Shown piece after piece: positions 1 through 11,720 of a stretch of 64,000 nucleotides of DNA. Made by a program: the position numbers and the translations under genes. Within the stretch, counting starts at the first letter, position 1; each line of letters opens with the position of its first letter. The DNA comes from Cupriavidus taiwanensis (GTDB lineage: Bacteria; Pseudomonadota; Gammaproteobacteria; Burkholderiales; Burkholderiaceae). Below the pieces are notes generated by a model that was not told the DNA's origin, did not search any database, and saw only the letters and a list, made by a program, of their open reading frames with translations. Location of the stretch: positions 284,011 through 348,010 of the forward strand of contig NZ_LT976853.1 of NCBI RefSeq assembly GCF_900249755.1, read 5' to 3'.

Positions 1-2114
<2,114 letters not shown>

Positions 2115-2143
2115 ATAGACTAAATTCCGCTTGGAATTCAATG

Positions 2144-2176
2144 AGGCCGACCATGGGAATGGTTGGCCTTTCTTTT
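2144..2176 (+). terminator. Rho-independent terminator of gyrB
   Basis: Two 10-base arms (AGGCCGACCA and TGGTTGGCCT) pair with one G-T wobble around a 6-base loop and are followed by TTCTTTT. It lies 30 bases after the gyrB stop and covers the TTG at 2163, which argues against that codon as the start of the next gene. Confidence 0.75.
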
Positions 2177-2201
2177 GCAAAAAACCGATTTCGGTAGCGA
2201 C

Positions 2202-3740
2202 ATGAACAATCTTGAGGCGAAAATACGAGATTATTTGGCTGACAATCTGTCGATTTTGGATTCGGGGTTGCAGCTCATAAAAAAGGAATTTCCTCTCAAG
2301 AATGAGTTCGGAGCTGGTGGGTTCATCGACATTCTAGCTCGAGATGTGCATGGTCATCTGGTTGTAATTGAGATAAAGCGCAGTGATCAAGCTGCGCGCT
2401 CGGCCTTGCACGAACTTACAAAATATGTGGCTCTGCTTAAAAGCACCCAAGGCATCTCTGCGGACCGGATACGGGCCCTGCTGGTGTCAACCGACTGGAG
2501 GGAGCTTGCTGTTCCATTTAGTGAATATCAAAGAGTATGTGAAGTTCCAACAGAAGGGCGGGTGATTGAAACAACTGGCGATGGAATCGTGCGTTCATCG
2601 CGAACATTTTCGGTGATTGCTCTTGAAACACCGTTGAATATTAGTCGCTGTCAAGACATTATACTTTTCGCAAATAAGATGGCGAGAGATCAATCTTTGC
2701 CTCTTGTCATAAGTGCCGCCGCCGCAGCTGGGCTAAATGATTTCTCGGTATTTCATGTCTCCTATGAAGGGCAAAAATCGCAAGTAATATATCCTTTCGG
2801 GCTATACTTGATTTTTTCATCTCCGTTGGTATCTCCTCACGAAGTGCCGGATGCATTTAAAGAGATGGGGTGGGATGATGAGCTCGATGATCCTGACGAG
2901 AACTTCCTCTGCTTCTTCCGGAGCAAATTGGGCCCACTCGGTGAAGAGAGCGGAGTCGGATATCCTGAGAAGCTTCAGAAGATTATTCAGGACGGTTGGA
3001 AGGTGGCTGCTGTTCATCGCAATGGCAGATATGCGGAAAACTCCCTACTCCTAAGTGATGATCAGCTGCTCGCAGAGGCCACAAAGGCTGAGGGTGGAGC
3101 TGCATACTATCTCGATCGAACTGTTTCCCCAAAATATGCGCCTAGCTGGGGAGCATTCGGCAGGGATGTCGACGTGGTGCTTGTTGGAAATCGCCAGTGG
3201 CGAGAGATTTTTCAATTGTTGTTGCGCGAAGCTGAGGTCGCTGCTATCAGTACAGTTTCGGCAAGTATTTATAATCCTACTAATATCCTTCTTTCACTTG
3301 TAGCTATGTTTCGCAAAAGCGAAGTTGGCTATCTTCCAAGGTTTCAATTGGTTTTCACTGATGAAGGCCAAGTAAAGATTTATATCGGCATTCTCGGCTG
3401 GAATGGCAAGAAGGTACCGGCGGACGGAGCTCGGTGGATTGAAGGGGCGTTCGGTTCGTTGGAAGACTTCATGTTCTTCCAACATTTTGGATGCCTTCAT
3501 GACTATGACGACAAAGCCCGTGAGCTATTAGGAATTACCAGTCAAGTTTTTGAGATATGTGATCCCGGTACGCCAAGGCAGACAATCTCTGAACTTGTCG
3601 TTGAAGAGGGGGAACTTGTAAAGAAGGCCGTGGAAAACAATCAGTTCATGTCTATCGTCCAGTTCCCTAAGGGCAACCCTTCCTTCGGGAGGACATTAGT
3701 TGAAAGAATTGACTCTGTTTCAGTGGGTTTTGGCGAATAA
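2202..3740 (+). CDS. DUF91/NucS-like PD-(D/E)XK nuclease-domain protein
   Basis: A 512-residue protein. Its first ~90 residues match the catalytic fold of DUF91/NucS-type endonucleases: a predicted helix, then G-F-I-D-I-L (Asp43), a turn, and V-V-I-E-I-K (Glu57, Lys59), i.e. D-(x13)-E-x-K, followed by a helix with HELTKYV. I do not recognise the remaining ~400 residues; no membrane segment or helicase motif is visible. ATG 2202 is chosen over an upstream in-frame TTG (2163) that lies inside the gyrB terminator. The gene is clearly AT-richer than its neighbours and uses many A/T-ending codons, a sign of transfer. It sits at the edge of the defence island, 145 bases before hsdM, so a role in cutting foreign DNA is inferred, not shown. 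Confidence 0.7.
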   Translation: MNNLEAKIRDYLADNLSILDSGLQLIKKEFPLKNEFGAGGFIDILARDVHGHLVVIEIKRSDQAARSALHELTKYVALLKSTQGISADRIRALLVSTDWRELAVPFSEYQRVCEVPTEGRVIETTGDGIVRSSRTFSVIALETPLNISRCQDIILFANKMARDQSLPLVISAAAAAGLNDFSVFHVSYEGQKSQVIYPFGLYLIFSSPLVSPHEVPDAFKEMGWDDELDDPDENFLCFFRSKLGPLGEESGVGYPEKLQKIIQDGWKVAAVHRNGRYAENSLLLSDDQLLAEATKAEGGAAYYLDRTVSPKYAPSWGAFGRDVDVVLVGNRQWREIFQLLLREAEVAAISTVSASIYNPTNILLSLVAMFRKSEVGYLPRFQLVFTDEGQVKIYIGILGWNGKKVPADGARWIEGAFGSLEDFMFFQHFGCLHDYDDKARELLGITSQVFEICDPGTPRQTISELVVEEGELVKKAVENNQFMSIVQFPKGNPSFGRTLVERIDSVSVGFGE

Positions 3741-3885
3741 ATAGAATTATCTATAGCGTTTATAGCCAAGCGATAGGCTCGGTCTCTACTAGCCAGTCAA
3801 CAAAATTTAGCACTTCCTGTCACCTATGCAGAGCGCCGCTGGCATTCCGCGTATTGCCAGCTTGTCTCTCATGAAAGCCTCAGTC

Positions 3886-5622
3886 ATGAACCCAATCGAA
3901 CAACAATTCTTCAACGACCTAGAAAAGAAGCTTTGGACTGCTGCTGACAAGCTGCGCTCCAACCTTGATGCCGCTGTCTACAAGCACGTGGTTCTCGGGC
4001 TGATCTTCTTAAAGTATGTCTCTGATGCCTTCGATGAGCGGCAAAAAGAGTTGAGTGCCCAGTTCCGCGATCCGGATCATGATTATTACATGGCACCGGG
4101 AGATTACGCCGGCGACTACGAAGGCCACATCGCCACCGAACTTGAGCGGCGCGACTACTACTTGGAGAAAAACGTGTTCTGGGTGCCGCAGGAAGCCCGA
4201 TGGCAAACCCTGCGCGATTCTGCCCAACTACCTCCAGGCTCGGACTTACCGTGGCAAGTCCAGCAGCGCAACAAACACACGGGTGAACTGGAATGGGTGC
4301 CCGAGAAGATGCGTTCTGTCGGGTGGCTCATTGACAACGCGATGGAGGCCATCGAACGCGAAAACGAAAAGAAGCTAAAAAACGTGCTGAACAGGGACTT
4401 TGCCCGCACGCAGATCGACTCGCAGAAGCTGGCTGACCTGATTGCACACTTTTCAGACACTGAATTTCACGCCAAGTATTACAAGGGCCAGCCGCTTAAC
4501 CTCAAGAGCAAAGACATCCTCGGCCACGTTTACGAATACTTCCTCGGCCAGTTCGCTCTTGCTGAAGGCAAGAAGGGTGGACAGTACTACACGCCCAAGA
4601 GCATCGTCACGCTGATCGTGGAAATGCTGCAGCCCTTTAAGGGCCGGGTATATGATCCGGCCATGGGCTCCGGCGGCTTCTTCGTGCAGAGCGAAGAGTT
4701 CATCGAACAGCATGGCGGCAAAGCCGCCAACGGCAGGAGTGGTCAGATCAGCGTTTACGGTCAGGAAAGCAACCCGACCACCTGGCGTCTGGCGGCCATG
4801 AATATGGCCATTCGCGGCATCGACTTCAACTTTGGCGGGCAACCGGCCGACACGATGCTCAACGACCTACACCCGGATCTGCGTGCCGACTATGTGATGG
4901 CGAACCCGCCCTTCAACATGAAGGAGTGGTGGAACGATAAGCTAGTTAGCGACCCGCGCTGGATTGTCGGCACACCGCCACAAGGTAACGCCAACTTCGC
5001 GTGGCTGCAGCACATGCTCTACCACTTGGCTCCTACTGGCAGCATGGCTCTGCTCTTGGCAAATGGCTCGATGAGCAGCAACACCAACAATGAAGACGAG
5101 ATCCGCAAGGCGCTGATCGAGCGCGATTACGTGGAATGCATGGTGGCGCTCCCCGGCCAACTGTTTACCAACACGCAGATCCCAGCCTGCATCTGGTTCC
5201 TTACCAAAGATAAGGTCAACGGCTTCAACCTGGACAAGAGGAAGCGCGATCGTCGCGGTGAGTTCCTTTTCATCGACGCCCGCCAACTGGGTTATATGAA
5301 GGACCGCGTATTGCGTGACTTCACAGTTGAAGACATCCAGAAGATCGCTAACACCTTCCACGCCTGGCAGCACGGTGAGGGTTACGAGAACGTGCCCGGC
5401 TTCAGTTATTCAGCCGAGCTGGACATTGTCCGCAAGCACGAACACGTACTGACGCCGGGCCGGTATGTGGGCTCAGCCGAACAGGACGAAGATGAAGAGC
5501 CTTTCGCCGACAAGATGGCGCGGTTGACAGCACAACTGGCTGAGCAGTTTGCCGAAAGCGCCAAATTGGAGGGAGATATCAAGAAGAACTTGGCGGGGTT
5601 TGGCTATGCCCTTGAAGACTGA
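3886..5622 (+). CDS. hsdM: Type I restriction-modification system, methyltransferase subunit M
   Basis: HsdM transfers methyl groups from S-adenosylmethionine to adenine in the target set by HsdS and is also part of the restriction complex. The 578-residue protein has the N-terminal helical HsdM domain (from NPIEQQFFNDLEKKLW), the SAM-binding motif I DPAMGSGGFF (near residue 257) and catalytic motif IV NPPF (near residue 340), which is typical of N6-adenine methylases. ATG 3886 is chosen because family similarity begins there; an in-frame ATG at 3826 would add 20 unrelated residues. The 3' end overlaps hsdS by 17 bases, so the two are translationally coupled. Confidence 0.95.
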   Translation: MNPIEQQFFNDLEKKLWTAADKLRSNLDAAVYKHVVLGLIFLKYVSDAFDERQKELSAQFRDPDHDYYMAPGDYAGDYEGHIATELERRDYYLEKNVFWVPQEARWQTLRDSAQLPPGSDLPWQVQQRNKHTGELEWVPEKMRSVGWLIDNAMEAIERENEKKLKNVLNRDFARTQIDSQKLADLIAHFSDTEFHAKYYKGQPLNLKSKDILGHVYEYFLGQFALAEGKKGGQYYTPKSIVTLIVEMLQPFKGRVYDPAMGSGGFFVQSEEFIEQHGGKAANGRSGQISVYGQESNPTTWRLAAMNMAIRGIDFNFGGQPADTMLNDLHPDLRADYVMANPPFNMKEWWNDKLVSDPRWIVGTPPQGNANFAWLQHMLYHLAPTGSMALLLANGSMSSNTNNEDEIRKALIERDYVECMVALPGQLFTNTQIPACIWFLTKDKVNGFNLDKRKRDRRGEFLFIDARQLGYMKDRVLRDFTVEDIQKIANTFHAWQHGEGYENVPGFSYSAELDIVRKHEHVLTPGRYVGSAEQDEDEEPFADKMARLTAQLAEQFAESAKLEGDIKKNLAGFGYALED

Positions 5623-6985
5623 GCCTCTTGCCTCCTTGTGCGAGGCTGTGGTCGATTGCCCACACTCAACACCCGTTTGGACAGAATCGGGATTTCTTGT
5701 TCTTCGAAATCAGAACATCAAAGACGGCAAGCTCGACCTATCTGATCCCAGCTTTACTGACGAAGAGCATTTCAAGCAGCGCATTCGGCGCATGGCTCCG
5801 CGCGCCGGGGACATCGTGATTACCCGCGAGGCGCCTATGGGCGAAGTCTGCAAGATTCCGGAGGGTTTGACATGCTGTCTAGGTCAGCGGCAAGTGTTGC
5901 TGCGACCAAAGCCCGACGTTGATCCTGACTACTTGCTCTATGCCCTCCAGTCCCCCTTCGTACAGAACCAGATTCGATGGAACGAGGGCACTGGCTCAAC
6001 GGTTAGCAATATTCGTATCCCCGTGCTTGAGAAGATCGACATTCCTAGGCACGGCGATGCGGAGCCAGATATTGCGGCCGTACTCGGATCGCTAGATGCC
6101 AAGATCGACCTCAACCGCCGCATCAATCAAACGCTTGAAGCGATGGCGCAAGCCATATTCAAATCGTGGTTTGTCGATTTCGAGCCTGTCAAAGCCAAGG
6201 TCGCTGCTAAGGAAGGAGGCCGCGACCCGCTGCGCGTCGCCATGAGTGCTATCAGCGGCAAGCCCGATGCTACGCTAGACGCGTTGTCACGCAGACAGTT
6301 CGATCAACTCGCCGCCACGGCTATGCTGTTTCCCGATGAGATGGACGAGTCGGAGTTGGGGAAAGTTCCAAAAGGGTGGAAGGTTAAGAAAATCGACGAT
6401 CTGGTTGAAACAGTCGGCGGTGCAACACCGGACACGAAGAATCCCAACTATTGGGAACCCCCGGAGTTTGCGTGGACAACGCCAAAAGACCTCTCCGGCC
6501 TTCGCTCCCCGATTCTTCTAAAAACGGAGCGGAAGCTCTCAAAAAAGGGGCTCGAGAAGATAAGTTCCGGCCTACTTCCTGAGGGCACGCTAATCATGTC
6601 GTCCCGCGCTCCGATCGGCTATCTTGCATTGACGCAAATGCCGGTCGCGATCAATCAGGGGTATATCGCTATGCTGCCAGGGGGAGAGATACCACCTCTG
6701 TATCTCCTATTCTGGTGCAAAGAGAGCATGGACGCCATCAAGGGGAATGCCAATGGATCAACATTTCTCGAAATCAGTAAAAAAGCATTTCGACCTTTGC
6801 CTCTTTTGCAGCCAATGCCTGAATTGGTTCTTGAGTTTTCACGACGCGTCAAACCACTTATTTCTCGGATGGTGGCCAGCGAGAGGGAATCAGCTGAGTT
6901 GACCGCCCTTCGCGATGCTTTGCTCCCCAAACTTCTTTCCAGCGAACTATCTCTCACTGACGGAATGACGGGAGTTGAAGCATGA
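5606..6985 (+). CDS. hsdS: Type I restriction-modification system, specificity subunit S
   Basis: HsdS reads the bipartite DNA target and holds two HsdM subunits. The 459 residues show two target-recognition domains, about residues 1-165 and 250-400. Each is followed by a conserved helical spacer: the first contains ILGSLDAKIDLNR-type sequence (here VLGSLDAKIDLNRRINQ) and KSWFVDFEPVK; the second ends with ALRDALLPKLLSSELSL. The start ATG 5606 lies inside the hsdM end. The second recognition domain (about 6350-6900) is visibly more AT-rich than the first, as expected where target domains are exchanged by recombination. The stop overlaps the next start (ATGA at 6982). Confidence 0.93.
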   Translation: MPLKTEPLASLCEAVVDCPHSTPVWTESGFLVLRNQNIKDGKLDLSDPSFTDEEHFKQRIRRMAPRAGDIVITREAPMGEVCKIPEGLTCCLGQRQVLLRPKPDVDPDYLLYALQSPFVQNQIRWNEGTGSTVSNIRIPVLEKIDIPRHGDAEPDIAAVLGSLDAKIDLNRRINQTLEAMAQAIFKSWFVDFEPVKAKVAAKEGGRDPLRVAMSAISGKPDATLDALSRRQFDQLAATAMLFPDEMDESELGKVPKGWKVKKIDDLVETVGGATPDTKNPNYWEPPEFAWTTPKDLSGLRSPILLKTERKLSKKGLEKISSGLLPEGTLIMSSRAPIGYLALTQMPVAINQGYIAMLPGGEIPPLYLLFWCKESMDAIKGNANGSTFLEISKKAFRPLPLLQPMPELVLEFSRRVKPLISRMVASERESAELTALRDALLPKLLSSELSLTDGMTGVEA

Positions 6986-8289
6986 GCGAGGAAGTATTGG
7001 CAGGTGAAACCTTTGCGCCGCAATCCAGTGATTACTTCGAAAGGATTCCTCGCTGGAGCGCTGGGGACTCGGTCAAGCGCTTCGAGATCATGGCTGATGG
7101 GATTAGTGGACGCATCCCGGTTACTAGGCTGGAATCGTGGCGCGAGTTCACTGATTTGTTGGAAAGCGATTTCTATAATCGCCTCGGAGTGCAGCTAGTG
7201 TTTCGTGGGCATCGCCGACACGATTGGAGCCTGATGCCAACACTCGGCCGGATTTCGAGCACTAAGGGCATTGTGTCTGAGGAGCTAGCTCTTGCTCAAC
7301 TTGAACGGTTCCGGCGCGCGGTTCGAGGACGTCTCAAGGATACATCACTCGTTGATGTAGAGGAGGCGGATGAGCTGTGGGCCGTTGGCCAGCACTATGG
7401 TCTAATGACTCCGCTGCTAGACTGGACTTACTCGCCCTACGTAGCATTGTTCTTTGCATTTCAAAAGGAAGATAGTGAAGACGAAGCTGAAAACCCATAT
7501 CGTGCCTTATATGTGCTCAACAAGACGTATATCACAGAGCATCAAGAGGAGACTGGTATTCGCCTGTGGGAGCCCCGCAAGGATGAGCACGGAAGACTGG
7601 TGAGCCAAGCTGGTCTTTTTACATTTTCGCCATACGGCAACACTATCGAGAATAAGCTTACAGATGCACTGACCAATGAAGACGGTTTCGATGACGAAGA
7701 TCTGAAGAATGCTTCGGAAGATGAGCAGCCGGACATATTGGCGCGCTACATCTGCAAGATCTACATTCGCAACACTGGGCCTGATCGAGAGGCTTGTCTG
7801 CGCCATTTGCGGCGTATGAATGTGCACCATGCCAGCCTGTTTCCTGACCTCCTCGGAGCCTCCGAATACTGCAACATACTAACCGCTGAAGCGGAATTAG
7901 AGGCAGAGCTACAGCGATTGGCGAAGCCGACAACAGATACTGTGACAGTATTACCCATTGAGCCTGTGACCGGAGTGGTCGGCGCTCCTTCCGCGGCAGT
8001 GGGTACGTCAAATATCATCGAGGCTATCCTTCGTGCTAATGCTGAAGCCGCTCAAGTAGAACCGGGTCGTATCGCTTTGATTGCGCAGGAACTGGCCCAA
8101 TCGCTGGAAAGGAATCAGGTGGTGGACTGGGAAAGCCGGGACGCGGCGCAGGCACGCCTGCGCAATGCTGCACGAGTGATTCTGCGCAAGCTTGGTTACC
8201 CTGCCTCGCTTCGGGACGAGGTGGCTGAGCGGGTGGTAGAGATGGCGAAGCCCACACGTGGCGGAGGTGAGGTCACTGAAGCCGCTTAA
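6982..8289 (+). CDS. FRG-domain protein with an HsdR-like C-terminal tail
   Basis: A 435-residue protein encoded between hsdS and hsdR. The FRG domain is clear: VFRGHRRHDWSLMPTLGR (residues 73-90) and GQHYGLMTPLLDWTYSPYV (about 136-154). FRG domains are named for the F-R-G motif, are common beside defence genes, and have no settled biochemical function. The middle (about 170-320) continues the FRG-type fold. After a low-complexity linker (about 310-350), residues 358-425 resemble the C-terminus of HsdR: from V381, V-D-W-x2-R, then R-L-R and R-K-L-G-Y-P align with HsdR V998 onward. The start overlaps the hsdS stop (ATGA), so the protein is made with the restriction complex. Docking on HsdM/HsdS is my inference. 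Confidence 0.85.
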   Translation: MSEEVLAGETFAPQSSDYFERIPRWSAGDSVKRFEIMADGISGRIPVTRLESWREFTDLLESDFYNRLGVQLVFRGHRRHDWSLMPTLGRISSTKGIVSEELALAQLERFRRAVRGRLKDTSLVDVEEADELWAVGQHYGLMTPLLDWTYSPYVALFFAFQKEDSEDEAENPYRALYVLNKTYITEHQEETGIRLWEPRKDEHGRLVSQAGLFTFSPYGNTIENKLTDALTNEDGFDDEDLKNASEDEQPDILARYICKIYIRNTGPDREACLRHLRRMNVHHASLFPDLLGASEYCNILTAEAELEAELQRLAKPTTDTVTVLPIEPVTGVVGAPSAAVGTSNIIEAILRANAEAAQVEPGRIALIAQELAQSLERNQVVDWESRDAAQARLRNAARVILRKLGYPASLRDEVAERVVEMAKPTRGGGEVTEAA

Positions 8290-8532
8290 ACCCTGTCTCT
8301 CATTTGCTGGGGCTGCAGGCATGCGCGGACTGTTGGTAGATTACCGTTCCGCTACACTCGTCAACTAGGGGGGCGTGGCATACCACCGCCGTGCCCTATG
8401 GCCGCAGCAGTGAAGCGCAAATTTGGACCAACGTGTACACGGGGGGCGGCGGCGTCGGCAACAATTGCTTGCAATGGGTTCCTCGATCCGACCCAGGGCG
8501 GGGATGCGCTGGGTACAAGGGATTTCGTCACT

Positions 8533-11500
8533 ATGAACGAACAACAACTCGAAGAACTGTCCCTAGGCTGGTTTCAGGAGGTCGGCTGGCATCACCTGGC
8601 AGGTCCGCACATTGCGCCGGATAGCTCATCACCTGAGCGTACCGACTACCGCCAGGTCATTCTGCGCGAGCGGCTCCTGGCAGCGATGGCGCGCATCAAC
8701 CCCCAAATTCCGCCGGCTGCACTGGAGCAGGCTGCTCACACACTGCTCACTGTGAGCGAGCCGCAGATGGTGGTGCGTAACCGTAGCGTGCACCGTCTGC
8801 TGCTGGCTGGCGTGCAGGTGGAGTTCAGTGCCGGCGAGCAGAAGAAGACCGACTTGGTCCACCTCATTGACTTTGCCGACCCCAGCAACAACGACTTCCT
8901 GGTGGTGAACCAGTTGACAATCACTGGCACGAAGCAACCACGCCGGCCAGACATCGTTGCCTTCATTAACGGCCTGCCCCTGGCGGTGATCGAGCTGAAA
9001 AACCCCGCCAACGAACAGACGGACGTGTGGGATGCCTTCAATCAGCTGCAAACCTACAAAGACGAGATCGCAGACCTCTTTAACTGCAATGCCGCTTTGG
9101 TAGTGAGCGATGGTTGGACGGCGCGCGTGGGCTCGTTGACGGCGAACGCTGAGCGCATGCTCCCATGGCGTACCATCGCCAACGAAGACGACCGCCCGCG
9201 CTTGCAGATGGAGCTGGAAACAGTGGTGCGCGGCTTCTTCATGCCCAAGCTGTTTCTGGACTATGTGCGTTACTTTGTGTTGTTTGAGCAGGATGGCGAC
9301 GGCATCATTAAGAAGATTGCCGGCTACCACCAGTTCCACGCTGTTCGTGAGGCGGTGCATGCCACGGTGATCGCAGCCAGTTCGCCGGAAAAAGGGCTGC
9401 TGGAAGTGCAGCAACCGCGCGCTACGTATGGCAAAGATGTGCAGCTCGGTTCCCGCAAGGCGGGCGTGGTGTGGCACACGCAAGGTTCTGGCAAGAGCAT
9501 CACCATGGCCTGCTACGCCGGCAAGCTGCTGCAACAGCCTGAAATGAAGAACCCCACTCTGGTTGTGGTGACAGACCGCAACGATTTGGACGGTCAACTG
9601 TTCGCCACCTTTTGTGCCGCCAGCGACTTACTCAAGACGATGCCGGTGCAGGCCGGCAGCCGCGACGAGCTGCGCGACATGCTGGCCTCTCGCCAGGCCG
9701 GGGGGATCATTTTCACCACGGTGCAGAAGTTCGCGTTGCTGGAGGATGAAGACGGACACCCGCTGCTGTCGGACCGCTCGAATATCGTCGTGATTTCGGA
9801 CGAAGCCCACCGCAGCCAGTACGGCATGAACGGGCGGCTGGATACCAAGACCGGCAAGTACGTGTTTGGCTATGCTAAGCATTTGCGCGATGCGCTTAGG
9901 AACGCCACCTTCATTGGATTCACCGGTACGCCGATTGCGCTGGAGGACAAGGACACCCGCACGGTGTTCGGCGATTACGTCAGCATCTACGACATCCAGG
10001 ATGCAGTGGATGATGGCGCCACGGTACCCATCTTCTACGAGAGCCGGCTGGCCAAGCTCGACGTCAACCAGGCCGAGATCGATGCCCTCAACGAGCAAGT
10101 GGATGAGGTGGTCGAAGACGAAGAGGACATCGCGGCGCGGGAAAAAACCAAGAGCGAATGGGCCGCTCTGGAAAAACTGGTGGGGGCTGAACCGCGTCTG
10201 CAACAGGTGGCCCGCGACCTAGTCCAACACTTCGAGGCGCGTATCGGGGTCGTTGATGGTAAGGCAATGATCGTGTGCATGAGCCGCGACATCTGCGCGC
10301 ATCTCTACAACGCCATCGTGGCGCTCCGGCCCGAGTGGTACAGCGAAGACCCCGAGAAGGGTGTGATCAAGATCGTGATGACGGGTTCTGCGGCAGACAA
10401 AACTCTGCTTCAACCGCATCTATACAGCAAGCAGGTGAAGAAGCGGCTGGAGGCGCGCTTCAAGGACGTGAAGGACCCGTTGAAATTGGTGATCGTGCGG
10501 GACATGTGGCTGACCGGTTTCGACGCCCCGTGCTGCCACACTATGTACATCGACAAGCCCATGAAGGGCCACAACCTGATGCAGGCCATTGCCCGCGTCA
10601 ATCGGGTGTTTAAAAATAAGCCTGGTGGCCTGGTGGTTGATTACATCGGCATTGCCAATGAACTGAAGGCTGCGCTCAAGACCTACACCGACGCCAAGGG
10701 CAAGGGCGACCCGACCCACAATGCCGCAGAGGCACTGGCAGTGCTGATGGAGAAAATGGATATTGTGCGCGGCATGATGCACAGGTTTGACTACAGCTCT
10801 TTCGAGACGGATGCAATCAAACTGCTGGTTCCGGCCGCGAATCACATTCTGGGTTTGAAGGACGGCAAAGAGCGCTTCCTTGACACCATGGTGGCGGTAA
10901 GCAAAGCCTTCTCGCTCTGTGGCACGCTGGACGAAGCAGCGGTGCTGCGCAAAGAGATTGCATTCTTCTCCGCCATCAAGGCGGCGATTGCCAAGTTCAC
11001 CACCGTAGATAAGAAGCGCAGCGACGCGGAGAAGAACAGCGCGCTTAAGCAGATTCTCGACAATGCCATCATTGCCGACGGTGTGGCAGACATTTTCGCG
11101 TTGGCTGGGCTGGACATGCCCAATATCGGCCTACTGTCGGACGAATTCTTGGAAGATGTGCGGCAGATGGAAAGCCGCAACCTTGCAGTAGAACTGCTGG
11201 AAAAGTTGCTACGTGACGAAATCAAGGCCCGTGCTCGCAACAACGTGGTGCAAGAGAAGAAGTACGGTGACCGCTTGCTTGAGACGCTGCGTAACTATCA
11301 CAACCGCGCCATCGAGACAGCGCAGGTCATCGAGGAATTGATCCAAATGGCCAAGGAGTTCCAGACCACGTTGGAACGTGAAGCGGCATTGGGATTGGGG
11401 CGCGACGAGATCGCCTTCTATGACGCGTTGGCTAATAACGAAAGCGCTGTTCGCGAGCTTGGCGACGAAATTCTGAAGAAGATCGCTGTTGAGATCACCG

Positions 11501-11679
11501 AGAAGCTGCGCGCCAGCACTACCGTGGATTGGCAGGTGCGCGAGAGCGTGCGGGCGAAGTTGCGCATTCTGGTGCGGCGTTGTCTGCAGAAGTGGAAATA
11601 CCCGCCCGACCAGCAGCCGGACGCCGTGGAGCTCGTGCTCAAGCAGGCGGAAGAGCTGTCCAACAGTTGGTCCGTATGA
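8533..11679 (+). CDS. hsdR: Type I restriction-modification system, restriction/translocase subunit R
   Basis: HsdR translocates DNA with ATP and cuts it. The 1048-residue protein has the N-terminal nuclease (Pro139-Asp140, then E154-L-K156, a PD-(D/E)XK site), the SF2 motor with Walker A HTQGSGKS (near 315), the DEAH box SDEAHRSQ (near 423), motif III FTGTP, and motif [12 protein letters not shown]. The C-terminal DUF3387-type domain ends with [17 protein letters not shown] 8533 (MNEQQLEEL) is chosen; an in-frame ATG at 8398 would add 45 low-complexity residues with no family match. A 243-base gap separates it from the FRG gene, unlike the overlaps upstream, so hsdR may have its own promoter there, although I cannot point to convincing boxes. 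Confidence 0.95.
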   Translation: MNEQQLEELSLGWFQEVGWHHLAGPHIAPDSSSPERTDYRQVILRERLLAAMARINPQIPPAALEQAAHTLLTVSEPQMVVRNRSVHRLLLAGVQVEFSAGEQKKTDLVHLIDFADPSNNDFLVVNQLTITGTKQPRRPDIVAFINGLPLAVIELKNPANEQTDVWDAFNQLQTYKDEIADLFNCNAALVVSDGWTARVGSLTANAERMLPWRTIANEDDRPRLQMELETVVRGFFMPKLFLDYVRYFVLFEQDGDGIIKKIAGYHQFHAVREAVHATVIAASSPEKGLLEVQQPRATYGKDVQLGSRKAGVVWHTQGSGKSITMACYAGKLLQQPEMKNPTLVVVTDRNDLDGQLFATFCAASDLLKTMPVQAGSRDELRDMLASRQAGGIIFTTVQKFALLEDEDGHPLLSDRSNIVVISDEAHRSQYGMNGRLDTKTGKYVFGYAKHLRDALRNATFIGFTGTPIALEDKDTRTVFGDYVSIYDIQDAVDDGATVPIFYESRLAKLDVNQAEIDALNEQVDEVVEDEEDIAAREKTKSEWAALEKLVGAEPRLQQVARDLVQHFEARIGVVDGKAMIVCMSRDICAHLYNAIVALRPEWYSEDPEKGVIKIVMTGSAADKTLLQPHLYSKQVKKRLEARFKDVKDPLKLVIVRDMWLTGFDAPCCHTMYIDKPMKGHNLMQAIARVNRVFKNKPGGLVVDYIGIANELKAALKTYTDAKGKGDPTHNAAEALAVLMEKMDIVRGMMHRFDYSSFETDAIKLLVPAANHILGLKDGKERFLDTMVAVSKAFSLCGTLDEAAVLRKEIAFFSAIKAAIAKFTTVDKKRSDAEKNSALKQILDNAIIADGVADIFALAGLDMPNIGLLSDEFLEDVRQMESRNLAVELLEKLLRDEIKARARNNVVQEKKYGDRLLETLRNYHNRAIETAQVIEELIQMAKEFQTTLEREAALGLGRDEIAFYDALANNESAVRELGDEILKKIAVEITEKLRASTTVDWQVRESVRAKLRILVRRCLQKWKYPPDQQPDAVELVLKQAEELSNSWSV

Positions 11680-11720
11680 GATCGCACCGCGTCTAAGAGG
11701 CCATCCATTAGGGGAGAGGA

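Noticed and set aside
2163..2201. TTG 2163 as the start of the DUF91-like gene
   Set aside because: It falls in the stem of the gyrB terminator and adds residues without similarity; ATG 2202 fits better.
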